Positions 51,432 through 60,388 of a stretch of DNA of 64,000 nucleotides are shown piece by piece. A program made the translations under genes and the position numbers. Source of the stretch: Propionibacterium sp. (lineage in GTDB: Bacteria > Actinomycetota > Actinomycetes > Propionibacteriales > Propionibacteriaceae); NCBI GenBank assembly GCA_012517405.1, contig JAAYVB010000017.1, positions 36,495 through 100,494 on the forward strand, in the 5' to 3' direction. Within the stretch, counting starts at the first letter, position 1; each line of letters starts with the position of its first letter. Below the pieces are notes generated by a model. It made no database searches. It had not been told where the DNA came from and saw only the letters and a program-made list of their open reading frames with translations.

Positions 51432-51479
51432 GTGTGTTCGCAATTCGATGGGTGGTGGCATGCGGATTCTCGGAATTGA
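51432..51479 (+). CDS. possible leaderless 15-codon leader ORF overlapping ruvC
   Basis: From the GTG at 51432, 6 nt after TAGAAT, a 15-codon frame reads [15 protein letters not shown] and stops with TGA at 51477-51479, 18 nt inside ruvC in another frame. The spacing from -10 to GTG is identical to that of hisD. If transcription starts at this GTG, ribosomes would translate it first and could couple to ruvC. There is no homology support and chance is a real alternative. Confidence 0.25.
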   Translation: MCSQFDGWWHADSRN

Positions 51480-51990
51480 TCCGGGTCTGACCAGATGCGG
51501 AGTCGGCATCATCGAGGCCGTGTCGGTACGCGCCCCCCAGCTGATCGATGCCGGTGTCGTGCGCACCTCACCGGCGATGGATCATGCTCACCGGCTGCTC
51601 GCCATCGAAGAAGGCCTGGAAGCCTGGATCGTGGCGAACCGGCCCGACACCGTCGCCGTCGAACGTGTCTTCGCCCAGCACAATGTCATCACGGTCACCG
51701 GCACCGCTCAAGCCGCCGGAATCGCGATGCTGATCGCGGCACGACACGGGATACCGGTCGCGCTGCACACCCCGACCGAGGTGAAAGCCGCGATCACCGG
51801 TTCCGGGAGCGCCGACAAGGCCCAGGTCGCGGCGATGGTCGTCCGGATCCTGAAGCTGGACGAGGCCCCGAAGCCCGCCGATGCCGCCGACGCGGTCGCC
51901 TTGGCGTTGTGCCAACTGTGGCGAGGTGGCTCGGTCAATCGCTATGCGGCCGCCGTGCAGGAACACGCGGCCAGAAGAGGAAGACGATGA
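51460..51990 (+). CDS. ruvC: Holliday junction resolvase RuvC
   Basis: RuvC cuts Holliday junctions located by RuvAB. The 176-residue RNase H-fold protein has the four acidic residues in [29 protein letters not shown] and [33 protein letters not shown] is also typical. The ATG at 51460 follows GGTGG; an in-frame ATG at 51448 would add four residues (MGGG). The stop overlaps ruvA (ATGA). Confidence 0.96.
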   Translation: MRILGIDPGLTRCGVGIIEAVSVRAPQLIDAGVVRTSPAMDHAHRLLAIEEGLEAWIVANRPDTVAVERVFAQHNVITVTGTAQAAGIAMLIAARHGIPVALHTPTEVKAAITGSGSADKAQVAAMVVRILKLDEAPKPADAADAVALALCQLWRGGSVNRYAAAVQEHAARRGRR

Positions 51991-52601
51991 TTTCCCAGCT
52001 CCGCGGAACCACCGTGGCCCTCGGCCCGAACTGGGCGGTGGTCGACGTCGGTGGCGTCGGATTCAAGGTGTCCTGCACACCGGCGACCGCGGCCGGTCTG
52101 CGGTTGGGCACCGAGTGCACCTTGGCGACCACGCTGATCGTCCGCGAGGATGCATTGACCCTGTTCGGATTCGCCGACACGCACGAGCGCGCGGCTTTCG
52201 AGTTGCTGCAGCTGGCGTCCGGGGTGGGTCCCAAACTCGCGCTCGCGGTGATCTCGGTGCTCAGCCCGGCCGAGGTGGTGACCGCCATCCAGAACGACCG
52301 GGTGACGACCTTGATCAGGGTCCCCGGCATCGGCCGCAAGGGTGCCGAGAAGATCATCGTCGAACTGCGCGACCGGGTCGGGGCGTTGGCCGCCGATCTC
52401 GACACTGCTGCCCAATCCGGCGAACAGATCAGTTCGGAGTTGTGGCGCGAGCAGGTCTCCTCCGGTCTGCAGGGTCTCGGCTGGTCGTCGAAGGATGCCG
52501 ATGCCGCCGTGGAGAAGATCGCTCCGCTGGTGGCCGACAACCCGCAGATCTCGCTGGGTAGGCTGATGAAGGCAGCACTGCAAACGCTGGCCCGAGCCTG
52601 A
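51987..52601 (+). CDS. ruvA: Holliday junction branch migration subunit RuvA
   Basis: RuvA binds four-way junctions as a tetramer and loads RuvB. The 204-residue protein has the OB-fold [20 protein letters not shown], two helix-hairpin-helix motifs ([19 protein letters not shown] and [20 protein letters not shown]), and the RuvB-contacting domain at the C-terminus ([20 protein letters not shown]). The ATG overlaps the ruvC stop. ruvB follows 13 bp later. Confidence 0.96.
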   Translation: MISQLRGTTVALGPNWAVVDVGGVGFKVSCTPATAAGLRLGTECTLATTLIVREDALTLFGFADTHERAAFELLQLASGVGPKLALAVISVLSPAEVVTAIQNDRVTTLIRVPGIGRKGAEKIIVELRDRVGALAADLDTAAQSGEQISSELWREQVSSGLQGLGWSSKDADAAVEKIAPLVADNPQISLGRLMKAALQTLARA

Positions 52602-52614
52602 GGAGCCCCGCACT

Positions 52615-53649
52615 GTGACCCATTCCCCGGTTGACCCTTGGCCGGCGCCCGACGAGATCGCCAGCGAGAGCGCACTGCGTCCCTCGGCGTTGGACGATTT
52701 CGAAGGTCAACCGCGTGTCGTCGACCAGCTCAGCCTGGTGCTGCAGGCCGCCCGACACCGGGGGAGTACTCCCGATCATGTACTCCTGTCGGGCCCGCCC
52801 GGGCTGGGCAAGACCACCCTGGCGATGATCATCGCCAACGAGATGGGGGTGCCGCTGCACATCACCTCGGGACCGGCCATCCAGCACGCCGGTGATCTGG
52901 CCGCCATCTTGTCGGGGCTTACCGAGGGCGAAGTACTCTTCCTGGACGAAATCCATCGGATGAGCCGGCCCGCCGAAGAACTGCTCTACCTGGCGATGGA
53001 GGACTTCCGGGTCGACGTCGTCGTCGGCAAGGGCCCCGGCGCGACCGCCATCCCGATCGAGATCCCCCCGTTCACGCTGGTGGGGGCGACGACCAGGGCA
53101 GGGCTGCTGCCCGGGCCCCTGCGGGATCGCTTCGGATTCACCGCCCAACTCGACTACTACGATTCCGTCGATCTGGAACGGATCGCCCGCCGCTCGGCCG
53201 GCAAGCTGGGGATCACCTTGGATGCCGAGTCCGCCGCGGAGATCGCCCGCCGTTCCCGTGGCACGCCACGCATCGCCAACCGCCTGTTGCGCCGGGTTCG
53301 CGACTATGCGCAGGTGCACAATGCGGGCGTGGTCACCGCGGAACTGGCCCGCGACGCGCTGGAACTCTACGAGGTGGACCCGCTCGGACTGGACCGGCTC
53401 GACCGCGCGGTCCTGGACGCGATCTGCCGCAGATTCGGCGGCGGCCCGGTGGGCCTGTCGACCCTTGCCATCAGCGTCGCCGAGGAGACCGAGACGATCG
53501 AGGAGGTCGCCGAACCGTTCCTGGTGCGGCTCGGCTTCATGATGCGGACCCCGCGCGGACGCATTGCCACCCCGGCGGGCTGGGCTCACCTGGGAATGGT
53601 TCCCCCCACCCAGGAACCGGCCGGTGGTCAGCCGGATCTGTTCAGCTGA
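52615..53649 (+). CDS. ruvB: Holliday junction branch migration ATPase RuvB
   Basis: RuvB is the AAA+ motor of branch migration. The 344-residue protein has [19 protein letters not shown], Walker [15 protein letters not shown] (about residues 59-72), Walker [12 protein letters not shown], sensor 1 in [20 protein letters not shown], the arginine finger region and a winged-helix C-terminus ([20 protein letters not shown]). The start is the GTG at 52615. No good RBS stands before it; translation probably relies on coupling with ruvA. Confidence 0.96.
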   Translation: MTHSPVDPWPAPDEIASESALRPSALDDFEGQPRVVDQLSLVLQAARHRGSTPDHVLLSGPPGLGKTTLAMIIANEMGVPLHITSGPAIQHAGDLAAILSGLTEGEVLFLDEIHRMSRPAEELLYLAMEDFRVDVVVGKGPGATAIPIEIPPFTLVGATTRAGLLPGPLRDRFGFTAQLDYYDSVDLERIARRSAGKLGITLDAESAAEIARRSRGTPRIANRLLRRVRDYAQVHNAGVVTAELARDALELYEVDPLGLDRLDRAVLDAICRRFGGGPVGLSTLAISVAEETETIEEVAEPFLVRLGFMMRTPRGRIATPAGWAHLGMVPPTQEPAGGQPDLFS

Positions 53650-53716
53650 TGGCCCGCACCCGCGGTGCACAGCAGAATGCGGCATGGTCGGATGTGGTGA
53701 TCACAGCACGACTCGG

Positions 53717-53722
53717 TAAGAT
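53717..53722 (+). promoter_or_regulatory. putative -10 box (TAAGAT) for yajC-secDF
   Basis: TAAGAT matches the -10 consensus and would give a leader of about 75 nt before the yajC ATG. That leader contains the alternative hairpins annotated next. No convincing -35 was seen. Confidence 0.4.
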
Positions 53723-53761
53723 CGCTACGTTGCGTGCCTGTGCGTGCGCACTCTTGCACGT

Positions 53762-53782
53762 CCAGGCAACTGCCTGGTTGCC
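53762..53782 (+). promoter_or_regulatory. two mutually exclusive hairpins in the yajC leader
   Basis: Stem 1 is CCAGGC-AACT-GCCTGG (53762-53777). Stem 2 is GGCAAC-TGCCTG-GTTGCC (53765-53782). They share bases and cannot form together. They end 8 nt before the GAGG ribosome binding site (53791). The position allows control of translation, but no known RNA motif was recognised. Confidence 0.35.
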
Positions 53783-53803
53783 GACTAAGTGAGGTTGTCT
53801 TAC

Positions 53804-54322
53804 ATGGAAATCCTGCTCATCATGGCCGTATTTATCGGCCTGATGTACTTCATGATGGTCGTTCCGCAGAAGAAGCGGGCGGAGCAACAGCGCAAGATGC
53901 TCGATTCGCTGGAGCCCGGCTCCCGGGTACTGCTCAACTCCGGCATCTTCGGCACCATCCGGGCCCGAGGCGAACAGCAGTTGGTCATCGAACTGGCTCC
54001 CGGTGTAGAGGTGACCGTGCTCAAGCAGACTGTCGTGCGCACAGCCAACCCGGACGAGGAAGAGTTCGAATACGCCGAGGATCAGATCGCCGCGGCCCCG
54101 GTCGACAGCTTCGTGGCCGACAGCCTGGAGCAGGCGCCGGCCACCCCAGTTGAGGGTGAGCTGACCACCGGCGAGGACGCCCCCGCCGACGCCGCGCAGA
54201 CCGAGCCCGCCGAACAGCCGTCGGATACCATCTACCAGCCCGGCGACAACGCCATTTACCAGCCCGGTTCGAACGAGGTCAGCGCCACCGACGACGCCGG
54301 CGAGCGTCCGCAGGAACGCTGA
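53804..54322 (+). CDS. yajC: preprotein translocase subunit YajC
   Basis: YajC associates with SecDF and YidC at the plasma membrane. The 172-residue protein has an N-terminal membrane helix (MEILLIMAVFIGLMYFMMVV), PQKKRAEQQRKMLDSLEPGS and GSRVLLNSGIFGTIRARGEQ. A long acidic, Ala/Pro/Glu-rich tail of about 80 residues includes a doubled IYQPG motif. The ATG at 53804 has GAGG 9 nt upstream; a GTG at 53789 is less likely. secD follows 15 bp later. Confidence 0.94.
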   Translation: MEILLIMAVFIGLMYFMMVVPQKKRAEQQRKMLDSLEPGSRVLLNSGIFGTIRARGEQQLVIELAPGVEVTVLKQTVVRTANPDEEEFEYAEDQIAAAPVDSFVADSLEQAPATPVEGELTTGEDAPADAAQTEPAEQPSDTIYQPGDNAIYQPGSNEVSATDDAGERPQER

Positions 54323-54337
54323 CAGGAGCGCGCCTCA

Positions 54338-56128
54338 GTGGCATCATCTTCACAATCCACAAGTACATTCAGGCCTGAACGCACGCTGATCGGTTTCGCG
54401 ATCGTCGTCGCAATGCTGTTCGCCCTGATGGCGTTGACCGGAACGTGGACCCCGCGGCTGGGTCTGGACCTGCGCGGTGGCACGACGATCACGCTGACTG
54501 CCCGCACCAGTGATGGCAGCACCGTGCCCCGGGAGAACCTGGAGACCGCGCGCAACATCATCCAGAACCGCGTCGATTCCCTCGGTGTCGGCGAGTCGTC
54601 GGTGACGATTCAGGGCAACGACAAGATCGAGGTTGCCGTTCCGAATGTGAGCAGCGACGAACTCGTCGAGCTGGTCGGTACCACCGCCAAGCTGGCATTC
54701 CGTCCGGTCATCGGGGTACAGCAGGTCCCGCAGACCGACACCTCCACTGCCGAACCGACGAGCGAGGCGACACCCTCGGGAGAGGCGAGCGCGGAGGCAA
54801 CATCGTCGCCGACTGCCGGTGAGCAGACCCCCGCCGAAGCCAGTGCCGAGCCGACGTCCGCACCGGCCAGCACGGCCGAGCGACGCCCGGTCCCGAATCT
54901 GCCGACCGAGCCGCCGGCCCCGGCGACCCCGCGTCCGACCGCTCCGGGCGACCAGGAGCTGACCCTGGACCAGCAGCTGGGCTACACCCCGACTCAGCAG
55001 GACGCCGAGGACTTCGCCGCCTTCCAGTGCGGCGACGAGTTCCCCGACGTCGTCGATCAGCCCCTGATCGCCTGCGACCAGACCGGCAGCTACAAGTACT
55101 TCCTCGGACCGGTCATCCTCAGCGGTGAACATGTCACTGATGCGACCGCCGGCATCCCGCAGGGCGAGGTCGCCTGGATCGTCTCGCTGACCTTTGACGA
55201 CGAGGGCTCCGCGATCTTCGCCGATGCCACCGAGGCCCTGGCGCAGAAATCGCAGCCCCAGAATCAGTTCGCGATCGTGCTCGACCGCGAGGTGATCTCG
55301 GCGCCCAGCGTGAGCGAACGGATCACCGGCGGCAAGGCCAGCATCTCCGGCACGGGCATCACCGAGAGCACCGCCAAGGCACTCGCCACCACGCTGCGCT
55401 ACGGCTCGCTGCCGGTCGACCTGGAGACCAGCTCGGTCGACACGGTGTCCCCGGTGCTGGGCGGCAACCAGATGACCGCCGGCATCATCGCCGGCATCGT
55501 CGGCCTGGCCCTGGTCATCGCCTACAGCCTCCTCTACTACCGCGGCCTGACGATCGTGGTGGCGGGTTCGTTGCTGGCGGCGGCCGCGGTCACGTATGCG
55601 GTGATGGTACTGCTCGGATCGGCGGTCGGCTTCGCGCTGAACCTGCCCGGCATCGCCGGCGCCATCGTGGCGATCGGTGTGACCGCCGACTCGTTCGTCG
55701 TCTACTTCGAACGAATACGAGACGAGATCCGCGACGGTCACAGCCTGCACCACTCGATCCAGTCGGGCTGGCACAAGGCCCGAGGCACCATCTTGATGGC
55801 CGACGGCGTGCAGCTGCTGGCCGCCGTGGTGCTGTACTTCCTGGCCATCGGCAGCGTCAAGGGCTTCGCCTTCACCCTGGGCGTCACGACCGCGATCGAT
55901 CTGCTGCTGGTGATCTTCTTCACTCATCCGCTGATGACCCTGCTGGGCCGGACGACGTTCTTCGGCGAGGGCCACAAGAACTCCGGTCTGGATCCCCAGC
56001 ACCTGGGCGTCAGCCGGGCCTCCCTGCTGGGACGGCGTGGCACCGCCCGCAAACGCACCAAGCCCGACGCGTCTGCTGCCCGCAAGCCCGGCACGAGCAA
56101 GAAAGCCGAGGAGGCCAGCCATGAGTGA
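54338..56128 (+). CDS. secD: protein translocase subunit SecD
   Basis: SecD uses the proton gradient to help pull exported proteins through SecYEG. The 596-residue protein has an N-terminal helix, LGLDLRGGTTITLTA, NIIQNRVDSLGVGESSVTIQ, a P1 periplasmic-type region, and the C-terminal RND-like block ALATTLRYGSLPVDLETSSV, VLGGNQMTAGIIAGIVGLAL, GVTADSFVVYFERIRDEIRD and VLYFLAIGSVKGFAFTLGVT. A Pro/Ala/Thr/Ser-rich insertion of about 70 residues (about 134-205) interrupts the extracytoplasmic domain. The start is GTG after GGAGCG. The last 8 nt overlap secF. Confidence 0.95.
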   Translation: MASSSQSTSTFRPERTLIGFAIVVAMLFALMALTGTWTPRLGLDLRGGTTITLTARTSDGSTVPRENLETARNIIQNRVDSLGVGESSVTIQGNDKIEVAVPNVSSDELVELVGTTAKLAFRPVIGVQQVPQTDTSTAEPTSEATPSGEASAEATSSPTAGEQTPAEASAEPTSAPASTAERRPVPNLPTEPPAPATPRPTAPGDQELTLDQQLGYTPTQQDAEDFAAFQCGDEFPDVVDQPLIACDQTGSYKYFLGPVILSGEHVTDATAGIPQGEVAWIVSLTFDDEGSAIFADATEALAQKSQPQNQFAIVLDREVISAPSVSERITGGKASISGTGITESTAKALATTLRYGSLPVDLETSSVDTVSPVLGGNQMTAGIIAGIVGLALVIAYSLLYYRGLTIVVAGSLLAAAAVTYAVMVLLGSAVGFALNLPGIAGAIVAIGVTADSFVVYFERIRDEIRDGHSLHHSIQSGWHKARGTILMADGVQLLAAVVLYFLAIGSVKGFAFTLGVTTAIDLLLVIFFTHPLMTLLGRTTFFGEGHKNSGLDPQHLGVSRASLLGRRGTARKRTKPDASAARKPGTSKKAEEASHE

Positions 56129-57347
56129 CACCAAGCTCGCTCCGTCCGCCCCGAAGACGACCTTCGCCCACCGGCTGTACACCGGCGACTTCCAGTTCGA
56201 CTTCATGGCACATCGCCGGCGCTGGTACACCATCAGCGCCGTGCTGCTGCTGATCTCGGTGCTGGCGGTCTCGGTGCGCGGCTTGAACCTGGGTATCGAC
56301 TTCGTCGGTGGCTCGGTCTTCCAGGCGCCCGTCCAGGTCACCGAGTCGACGGTCGACGATTTCGGGCAGGCGGTCTCCGCGACAGGGGTGGCCGATCTCG
56401 ACACGCAGGTCAACACCGTCGGTGACTCCACCGTGCGTATCCAGACCCGCAGCCTGGAGAACGACGAGGTGGTCACGGTACGCGAGGCGATCGCCGAGCA
56501 GGCCGGTGTGGCCTCCGACGACGTCGCCTACTCGCTGATCGGACCGTCGTGGGGCAAACAGATCACCCAGCAGGCACTGGTCGCGCTGGTCGTCTTCCTG
56601 GTGCTGGTCGGCGTGCTGATCTGGCTGTACTTCCGGGAATGGAAGATGTCGGCCTCGGCTCTGATAGCGCTGCTGCACGACCTGGTGGTGACGGTCGGGC
56701 TGTATGCGTTGGCCGGGTTCACCGTGACTCCGGCGACGGTGATCGCGGTCCTGACGATTCTGGGCTACTCGCTGTATGACACGGTGGTCGTTTTCGACAT
56801 GGTGCGTGAGCAGACCCGCGATCTGAAGAATCAGCCGCGCAGCTACACCCAGGCCGCCAATGCGGCCGTCAATCAGGTGCTCGTCCGGTCGATCAACACC
56901 ACCATCATCGCCGTGCTGCCGGTGCTGGCGATCCTGATCGCCGGTCTGGTGGTACTGGGCGGTGAAGGTCCGCTGGCCGATCTCGGCCTGGCGATGCTGA
57001 TCGGCATGATCTCGGGCGCCTACTCCTCGATCTTCCTGGCCGCGCCGCTGCTGGCCCAGCTGCGCGAACGGGAGCCGGCGATGATCAAGCATCGTGCGGC
57101 GCTCGAGAAGGCTCAGCGCCGCAAGACCAAGGTCGTCGCCTCGGTGGCCGCCTCCGACGAGCAGCTGAGCGCTGCCGGTGGACCGCTGGCAGTCCTGCCC
57201 GCCGAAGGTGTGCTGGAGTTCGCCACCACCGACGACGCCGCTTCCGTTGAGCAGCAGCCGGCGACCCCAGCGGACGATCAAGCCCCGGCAGAACCCAAGC
57301 CGCGGGTCCAGCCGTCCAAACAGTCCCGTTCGGCAAGAAAGAAATGA
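56121..57347 (+). CDS. secF: protein translocase subunit SecF
   Basis: SecF forms a heterodimer with SecD. The 408-residue protein has YTGDFQFDFMAHRRRWYTIS, LNLGIDFVGGSVFQA, QQALVALVVFLVLVGVLIWL, ALLHDLVVTVGLYALAGFTV, TILGYSLYDTVVVFDMVREQ and SINTTIIAVLPVLAILIAGL, in the order of the six-helix family fold. A basic, low-complexity tail ends KPRVQPSKQSRSARKK. GAGG precedes the ATG at 56121, inside secD. The frame is open further upstream without support. The TGA overlaps apt. Confidence 0.95.
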   Translation: MSDTKLAPSAPKTTFAHRLYTGDFQFDFMAHRRRWYTISAVLLLISVLAVSVRGLNLGIDFVGGSVFQAPVQVTESTVDDFGQAVSATGVADLDTQVNTVGDSTVRIQTRSLENDEVVTVREAIAEQAGVASDDVAYSLIGPSWGKQITQQALVALVVFLVLVGVLIWLYFREWKMSASALIALLHDLVVTVGLYALAGFTVTPATVIAVLTILGYSLYDTVVVFDMVREQTRDLKNQPRSYTQAANAAVNQVLVRSINTTIIAVLPVLAILIAGLVVLGGEGPLADLGLAMLIGMISGAYSSIFLAAPLLAQLREREPAMIKHRAALEKAQRRKTKVVASVAASDEQLSAAGGPLAVLPAEGVLEFATTDDAASVEQQPATPADDQAPAEPKPRVQPSKQSRSARKK

Positions 57348-57895
57348 CGATGAGTGATGATCACCGGGTGACCCGGGCGGCGAACCTGATCCGCACGGTG
57401 CTGGACTTCCCGAAGCCGGGCATCAGGTTCCGCGACATCACACCGCTGCTGGGCGACGTCGATGCCTTCGGTGATGTCATCGACGTGATGGCCGAGCATG
57501 CCCCGGCGAACGCCAGCGTGGTCTGCGGGGTGGAGTCGCGTGGCTTCATCTTCGGCACCCCGCTTGCGCTGCGGCTGGGACTGGGCTTCGTCCCGATCCG
57601 CAAGCCGGGCAAGCTGCCCGGTGCAGTGGTGGAGCAGAGCTACGACCTCGAGTACGGCTCCACCATGCTGGCCATCCACACCGATGCACTGCACCCGGAC
57701 GACAATGTGCTGCTGGTCGACGATCTGCTCGCCACCGGCGGGACGCTGCAGGCGTCCAAACGCCTGGTGGAGCAGTTGGGTGCCACGGTCGCGCAGATCC
57801 AGGTGGTGCTGGAGCTGGTCGGACAGCCGGGCCGCGACTCGCTGATCGCCGACGGAGTGCAAGATCTTTTCGCGATGATCGGCATCGAGGACTAA
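57344..57895 (+). CDS. apt: adenine phosphoribosyltransferase
   Basis: Apt makes AMP from adenine and PRPP. The 183-residue protein has FPKPGIRFRDITPLLGD, VVCGVESRGFIFGTPLAL, FVPIRKPGKLPGAVVEQSYD and the PRPP loop NVLLVDDLLATGGTL. It follows secF with a stop/start overlap and precedes rel, the same order as in mycobacteria and corynebacteria. An in-frame ATG two codons later is an alternative start. Confidence 0.95.
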   Translation: MTMSDDHRVTRAANLIRTVLDFPKPGIRFRDITPLLGDVDAFGDVIDVMAEHAPANASVVCGVESRGFIFGTPLALRLGLGFVPIRKPGKLPGAVVEQSYDLEYGSTMLAIHTDALHPDDNVLLVDDLLATGGTLQASKRLVEQLGATVAQIQVVLELVGQPGRDSLIADGVQDLFAMIGIED

Positions 57896-57926
57896 TCGGT
57901 CGTGGCCCGGCGTTCACCCAACGTAA

Positions 57927-57932
57927 TACACT
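57927..57932 (+). promoter_or_regulatory. putative -10 box (TACACT) for rel
   Basis: TACACT in the apt-rel gap fits TANNNT. It would give a leader of about 27 nt with GGGAGGGGGAG as a strong ribosome binding region before the ATG at 57965. Confidence 0.4.
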
Positions 57933-57964
57933 CGGCGTAAATCGTTTTAGCGGGAGGGGGAGCG

Positions 57965-60325
57965 ATGTCGGAAGGCAGCGTCTACGGGCCCTACGGCAGC
58001 GGCCAGGGAACCCCCGGCTCCCCCCGCTCGACCACCTTGGAGCGCGTCTCCAGTGGCCCCGAACAGCCCCGACTGCGAATGCGGCAGCGGCTGGCGTGGT
58101 TCGGGGCGGCCAATCGTCCACCCCAGTCGGCGGTGCTGGATCCGCTGTTCTCGGTGGTGAAGGCCAATCACCCCAAGACCGATCTCGAGCAATTGGAGAG
58201 GGCCTACCACACCGCGGAGCACTACCATCGCGGCCAGATCCGTAAGAGCGGTGAGCCCTACATCACCCATCCGCTGGCGGTGGCCACGATTCTCGCCGAA
58301 CTGGGCATGACCGAGTCCACGTTGTGCGCTGCGCTGCTGCACGACACGGTGGAGGACACCAGCTACACCCTCGATCAGCTGCGCGCCGACTTCGGCGACG
58401 AGATCGCCCGCCTGGTCGACGGGGTCACCAAACTCGACAAGCTCACCTACGGCGAGTCGGCCAAGGCAGAGACGATCCGCAAGCTCGTGGTCGCGACCGC
58501 ACGCGATGTGCGGGTGCTCGTGATCAAGCTGGCCGACCGCCTGCACAACATGCGTACCCTCAGCTATCTGCGTCCCGACAAGCAGCAACGCATCGCCCGG
58601 GATACCCTGGAGATCTTCGCGCCGCTGGCTCACCGGCTGGGTATGAACGCGATCAAGTGGGAGCTGGAGGACCTCTCGTTCGCCACCTTGCAGCCGAAGG
58701 TCTACGACGAGATCGTCCGGATGGTTGCCGAGGCGGCGCCGCAACGCGAGCGGCAGCTGCGTGAGGTGATCGATCAGGCCCAGAAGGACTTGGCCGAGGC
58801 CGGCATCAAGGCGACGGTCTATGGGCGTCCCAAGCACTACTACTCGATCTACCAGAAGATGGTGGTGCGTGGCCGCGACTTCGCCGACATCTACGATCTG
58901 GTCGGGCTGCGGGTGCTGGTCGACACCACCCGCGACTGTTACGGCGCGCTCGGCGTGCTGCACACCCGGTGGAATCCGCTGCCCGGGCGGTTCAAGGATT
59001 ACATCGCGATGCCGAAGTACAACATGTACCAGTCGCTTCACACCACGGTGCTGGGCCCTGGCAACCATCCGGTGGAGTTCCAAATCCGCACCCACGAGAT
59101 GCACCGGCGGGCCGAGTACGGTGTCGCTGCGCACTGGAAGTACAAGGAAGAAGCCAACGGCAAGGGCGGCAAGAACAACGGCAGCGATCCCGACCCGGAC
59201 CCCTCCCAGCTGAACTGGGTGCAGCAGATCAACGAGTGGCAGCGGGAGACCGACGATCCGGGGGAGTTCCTCGAATCGCTGCGTTTCGAACTCAACACCA
59301 CCGAGGTCTACGTCTTCACCCCCAAGGGCGATGTCATCGCACTGCCGAAGGACGCCACACCGGTCGACCTGGCCTACGCGATTCACTCCGAGGTCGGCGA
59401 CCGATGTATCGGCGCCCGGGTGAACGGACGCCTGGTGCCGCTGAGCAGCAAGCTGAGCAATGGTGACATCTGCGAGATCCTGGTGTCGCGGGCAGAGGAT
59501 GCCGGTCCCAGCCGCGACTGGCTGAGCTTCGTCACCAGCCCACGGGCGATCTCGAAGATCAAGCAGCACTTCACCCGGGAGCGCCGCGAGGAAGCCATCG
59601 AGAGCGGCAAAGACCAGCTGGCTCGTCAACTGCGCAAGTCGGGGCTGCCGATCCAGCGGATGCTGACCGTCGAGCACCTGACTGCGGTCGCCGATAGCTA
59701 TCGACTGGCGAATGTGGACGCCCTGTATGCGGCTATCGGTGAAGGAAATGTCGGCGCTCAAGGCGTGGTGCAGCGTCTGGTGGAGACCGCAGGTGGCCTG
59801 GAGGCGACCGTCGACGAAGGCTCCGAAGACATGCGGATCGCTGCTCCGAGGCGGCGATCCACGGGAAAGAACGATGCCGGCGTGGTGGTCGAGGGACTAC
59901 CGGACATGTGGGTGAAGCTGGCCAAGTGCTGCACACCGTTGCCCGGGGACGCCATCATGGGGTTCGTCACTCGTGAGAACGGTGTCTCGGTGCACCGGCG
60001 CGACTGCACCAATGCCGCGAACCTGCTCTCCCAGCCGGAGCGCATCGTCCAGGTCGAATGGGCCGCCACCGGCGGGGTGGGATACCTGGTCGCGATCCAG
60101 GTGGAGGCGTTGGATCGCACCGGACTGCTCTCCGAGCTCACCAAGGCTCTCAGCGATCAGGGCATCTCGATTACCTCTGCCCTGGTCAGCACGACGAAAG
60201 ATCGGTTGGCCAAGGTGCGATTGACCTTCGAATGCAGCGACCCGCAGTATCTCGATCACGTCATCAACCAGATGCGCCGGATCTCCGGGGTATACGACGT
60301 CTACCGGGTCAGCCAGGGCGGCTGA
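57965..60325 (+). CDS. rel: bifunctional (p)ppGpp synthetase/hydrolase Rel
   Basis: Rel makes and degrades (p)ppGpp in the stringent response. The 786-residue protein has the HD hydrolase domain with LLHDTVEDTSYTLDQL (about 125-140) and KLADRLHNMRTLSYL. The synthetase domain has VYGRPKHYYSIYQKMV, YDLVGLRVLVDT, the RFKDY motif (about 342) and VEFQIRTHEMHRRAEYG. A TGS domain (TEVYVFTPKGDVIALPKDAT) and a C-terminal ACT domain (LTKALSDQGISITSALVSTT) follow. The RFKD form and intact HD motif indicate both activities. Confidence 0.97.
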   Translation: MSEGSVYGPYGSGQGTPGSPRSTTLERVSSGPEQPRLRMRQRLAWFGAANRPPQSAVLDPLFSVVKANHPKTDLEQLERAYHTAEHYHRGQIRKSGEPYITHPLAVATILAELGMTESTLCAALLHDTVEDTSYTLDQLRADFGDEIARLVDGVTKLDKLTYGESAKAETIRKLVVATARDVRVLVIKLADRLHNMRTLSYLRPDKQQRIARDTLEIFAPLAHRLGMNAIKWELEDLSFATLQPKVYDEIVRMVAEAAPQRERQLREVIDQAQKDLAEAGIKATVYGRPKHYYSIYQKMVVRGRDFADIYDLVGLRVLVDTTRDCYGALGVLHTRWNPLPGRFKDYIAMPKYNMYQSLHTTVLGPGNHPVEFQIRTHEMHRRAEYGVAAHWKYKEEANGKGGKNNGSDPDPDPSQLNWVQQINEWQRETDDPGEFLESLRFELNTTEVYVFTPKGDVIALPKDATPVDLAYAIHSEVGDRCIGARVNGRLVPLSSKLSNGDICEILVSRAEDAGPSRDWLSFVTSPRAISKIKQHFTRERREEAIESGKDQLARQLRKSGLPIQRMLTVEHLTAVADSYRLANVDALYAAIGEGNVGAQGVVQRLVETAGGLEATVDEGSEDMRIAAPRRRSTGKNDAGVVVEGLPDMWVKLAKCCTPLPGDAIMGFVTRENGVSVHRRDCTNAANLLSQPERIVQVEWAATGGVGYLVAIQVEALDRTGLLSELTKALSDQGISITSALVSTTKDRLAKVRLTFECSDPQYLDHVINQMRRISGVYDVYRVSQGG

Positions 60326-60336
60326 CGAACAGCAAA

Positions 60337-60370
60337 CGGCGCGCCACCGGCCGGAACCGGGGACGCGCCG
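60337..60370. terminator. hairpin between the convergent rel and DUF349 genes
   Basis: CGGCGCG (60337-60343) pairs with CGCGCCG (60364-60370), with CCGG-CCGG pairing inside. It lies in the 63-bp gap between two converging genes. There is no T-tract, so it is a weak or Rho-assisted terminator at best. Confidence 0.45.
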
Positions 60371-60388
60371 CTGGCATTGGTATGCGGG

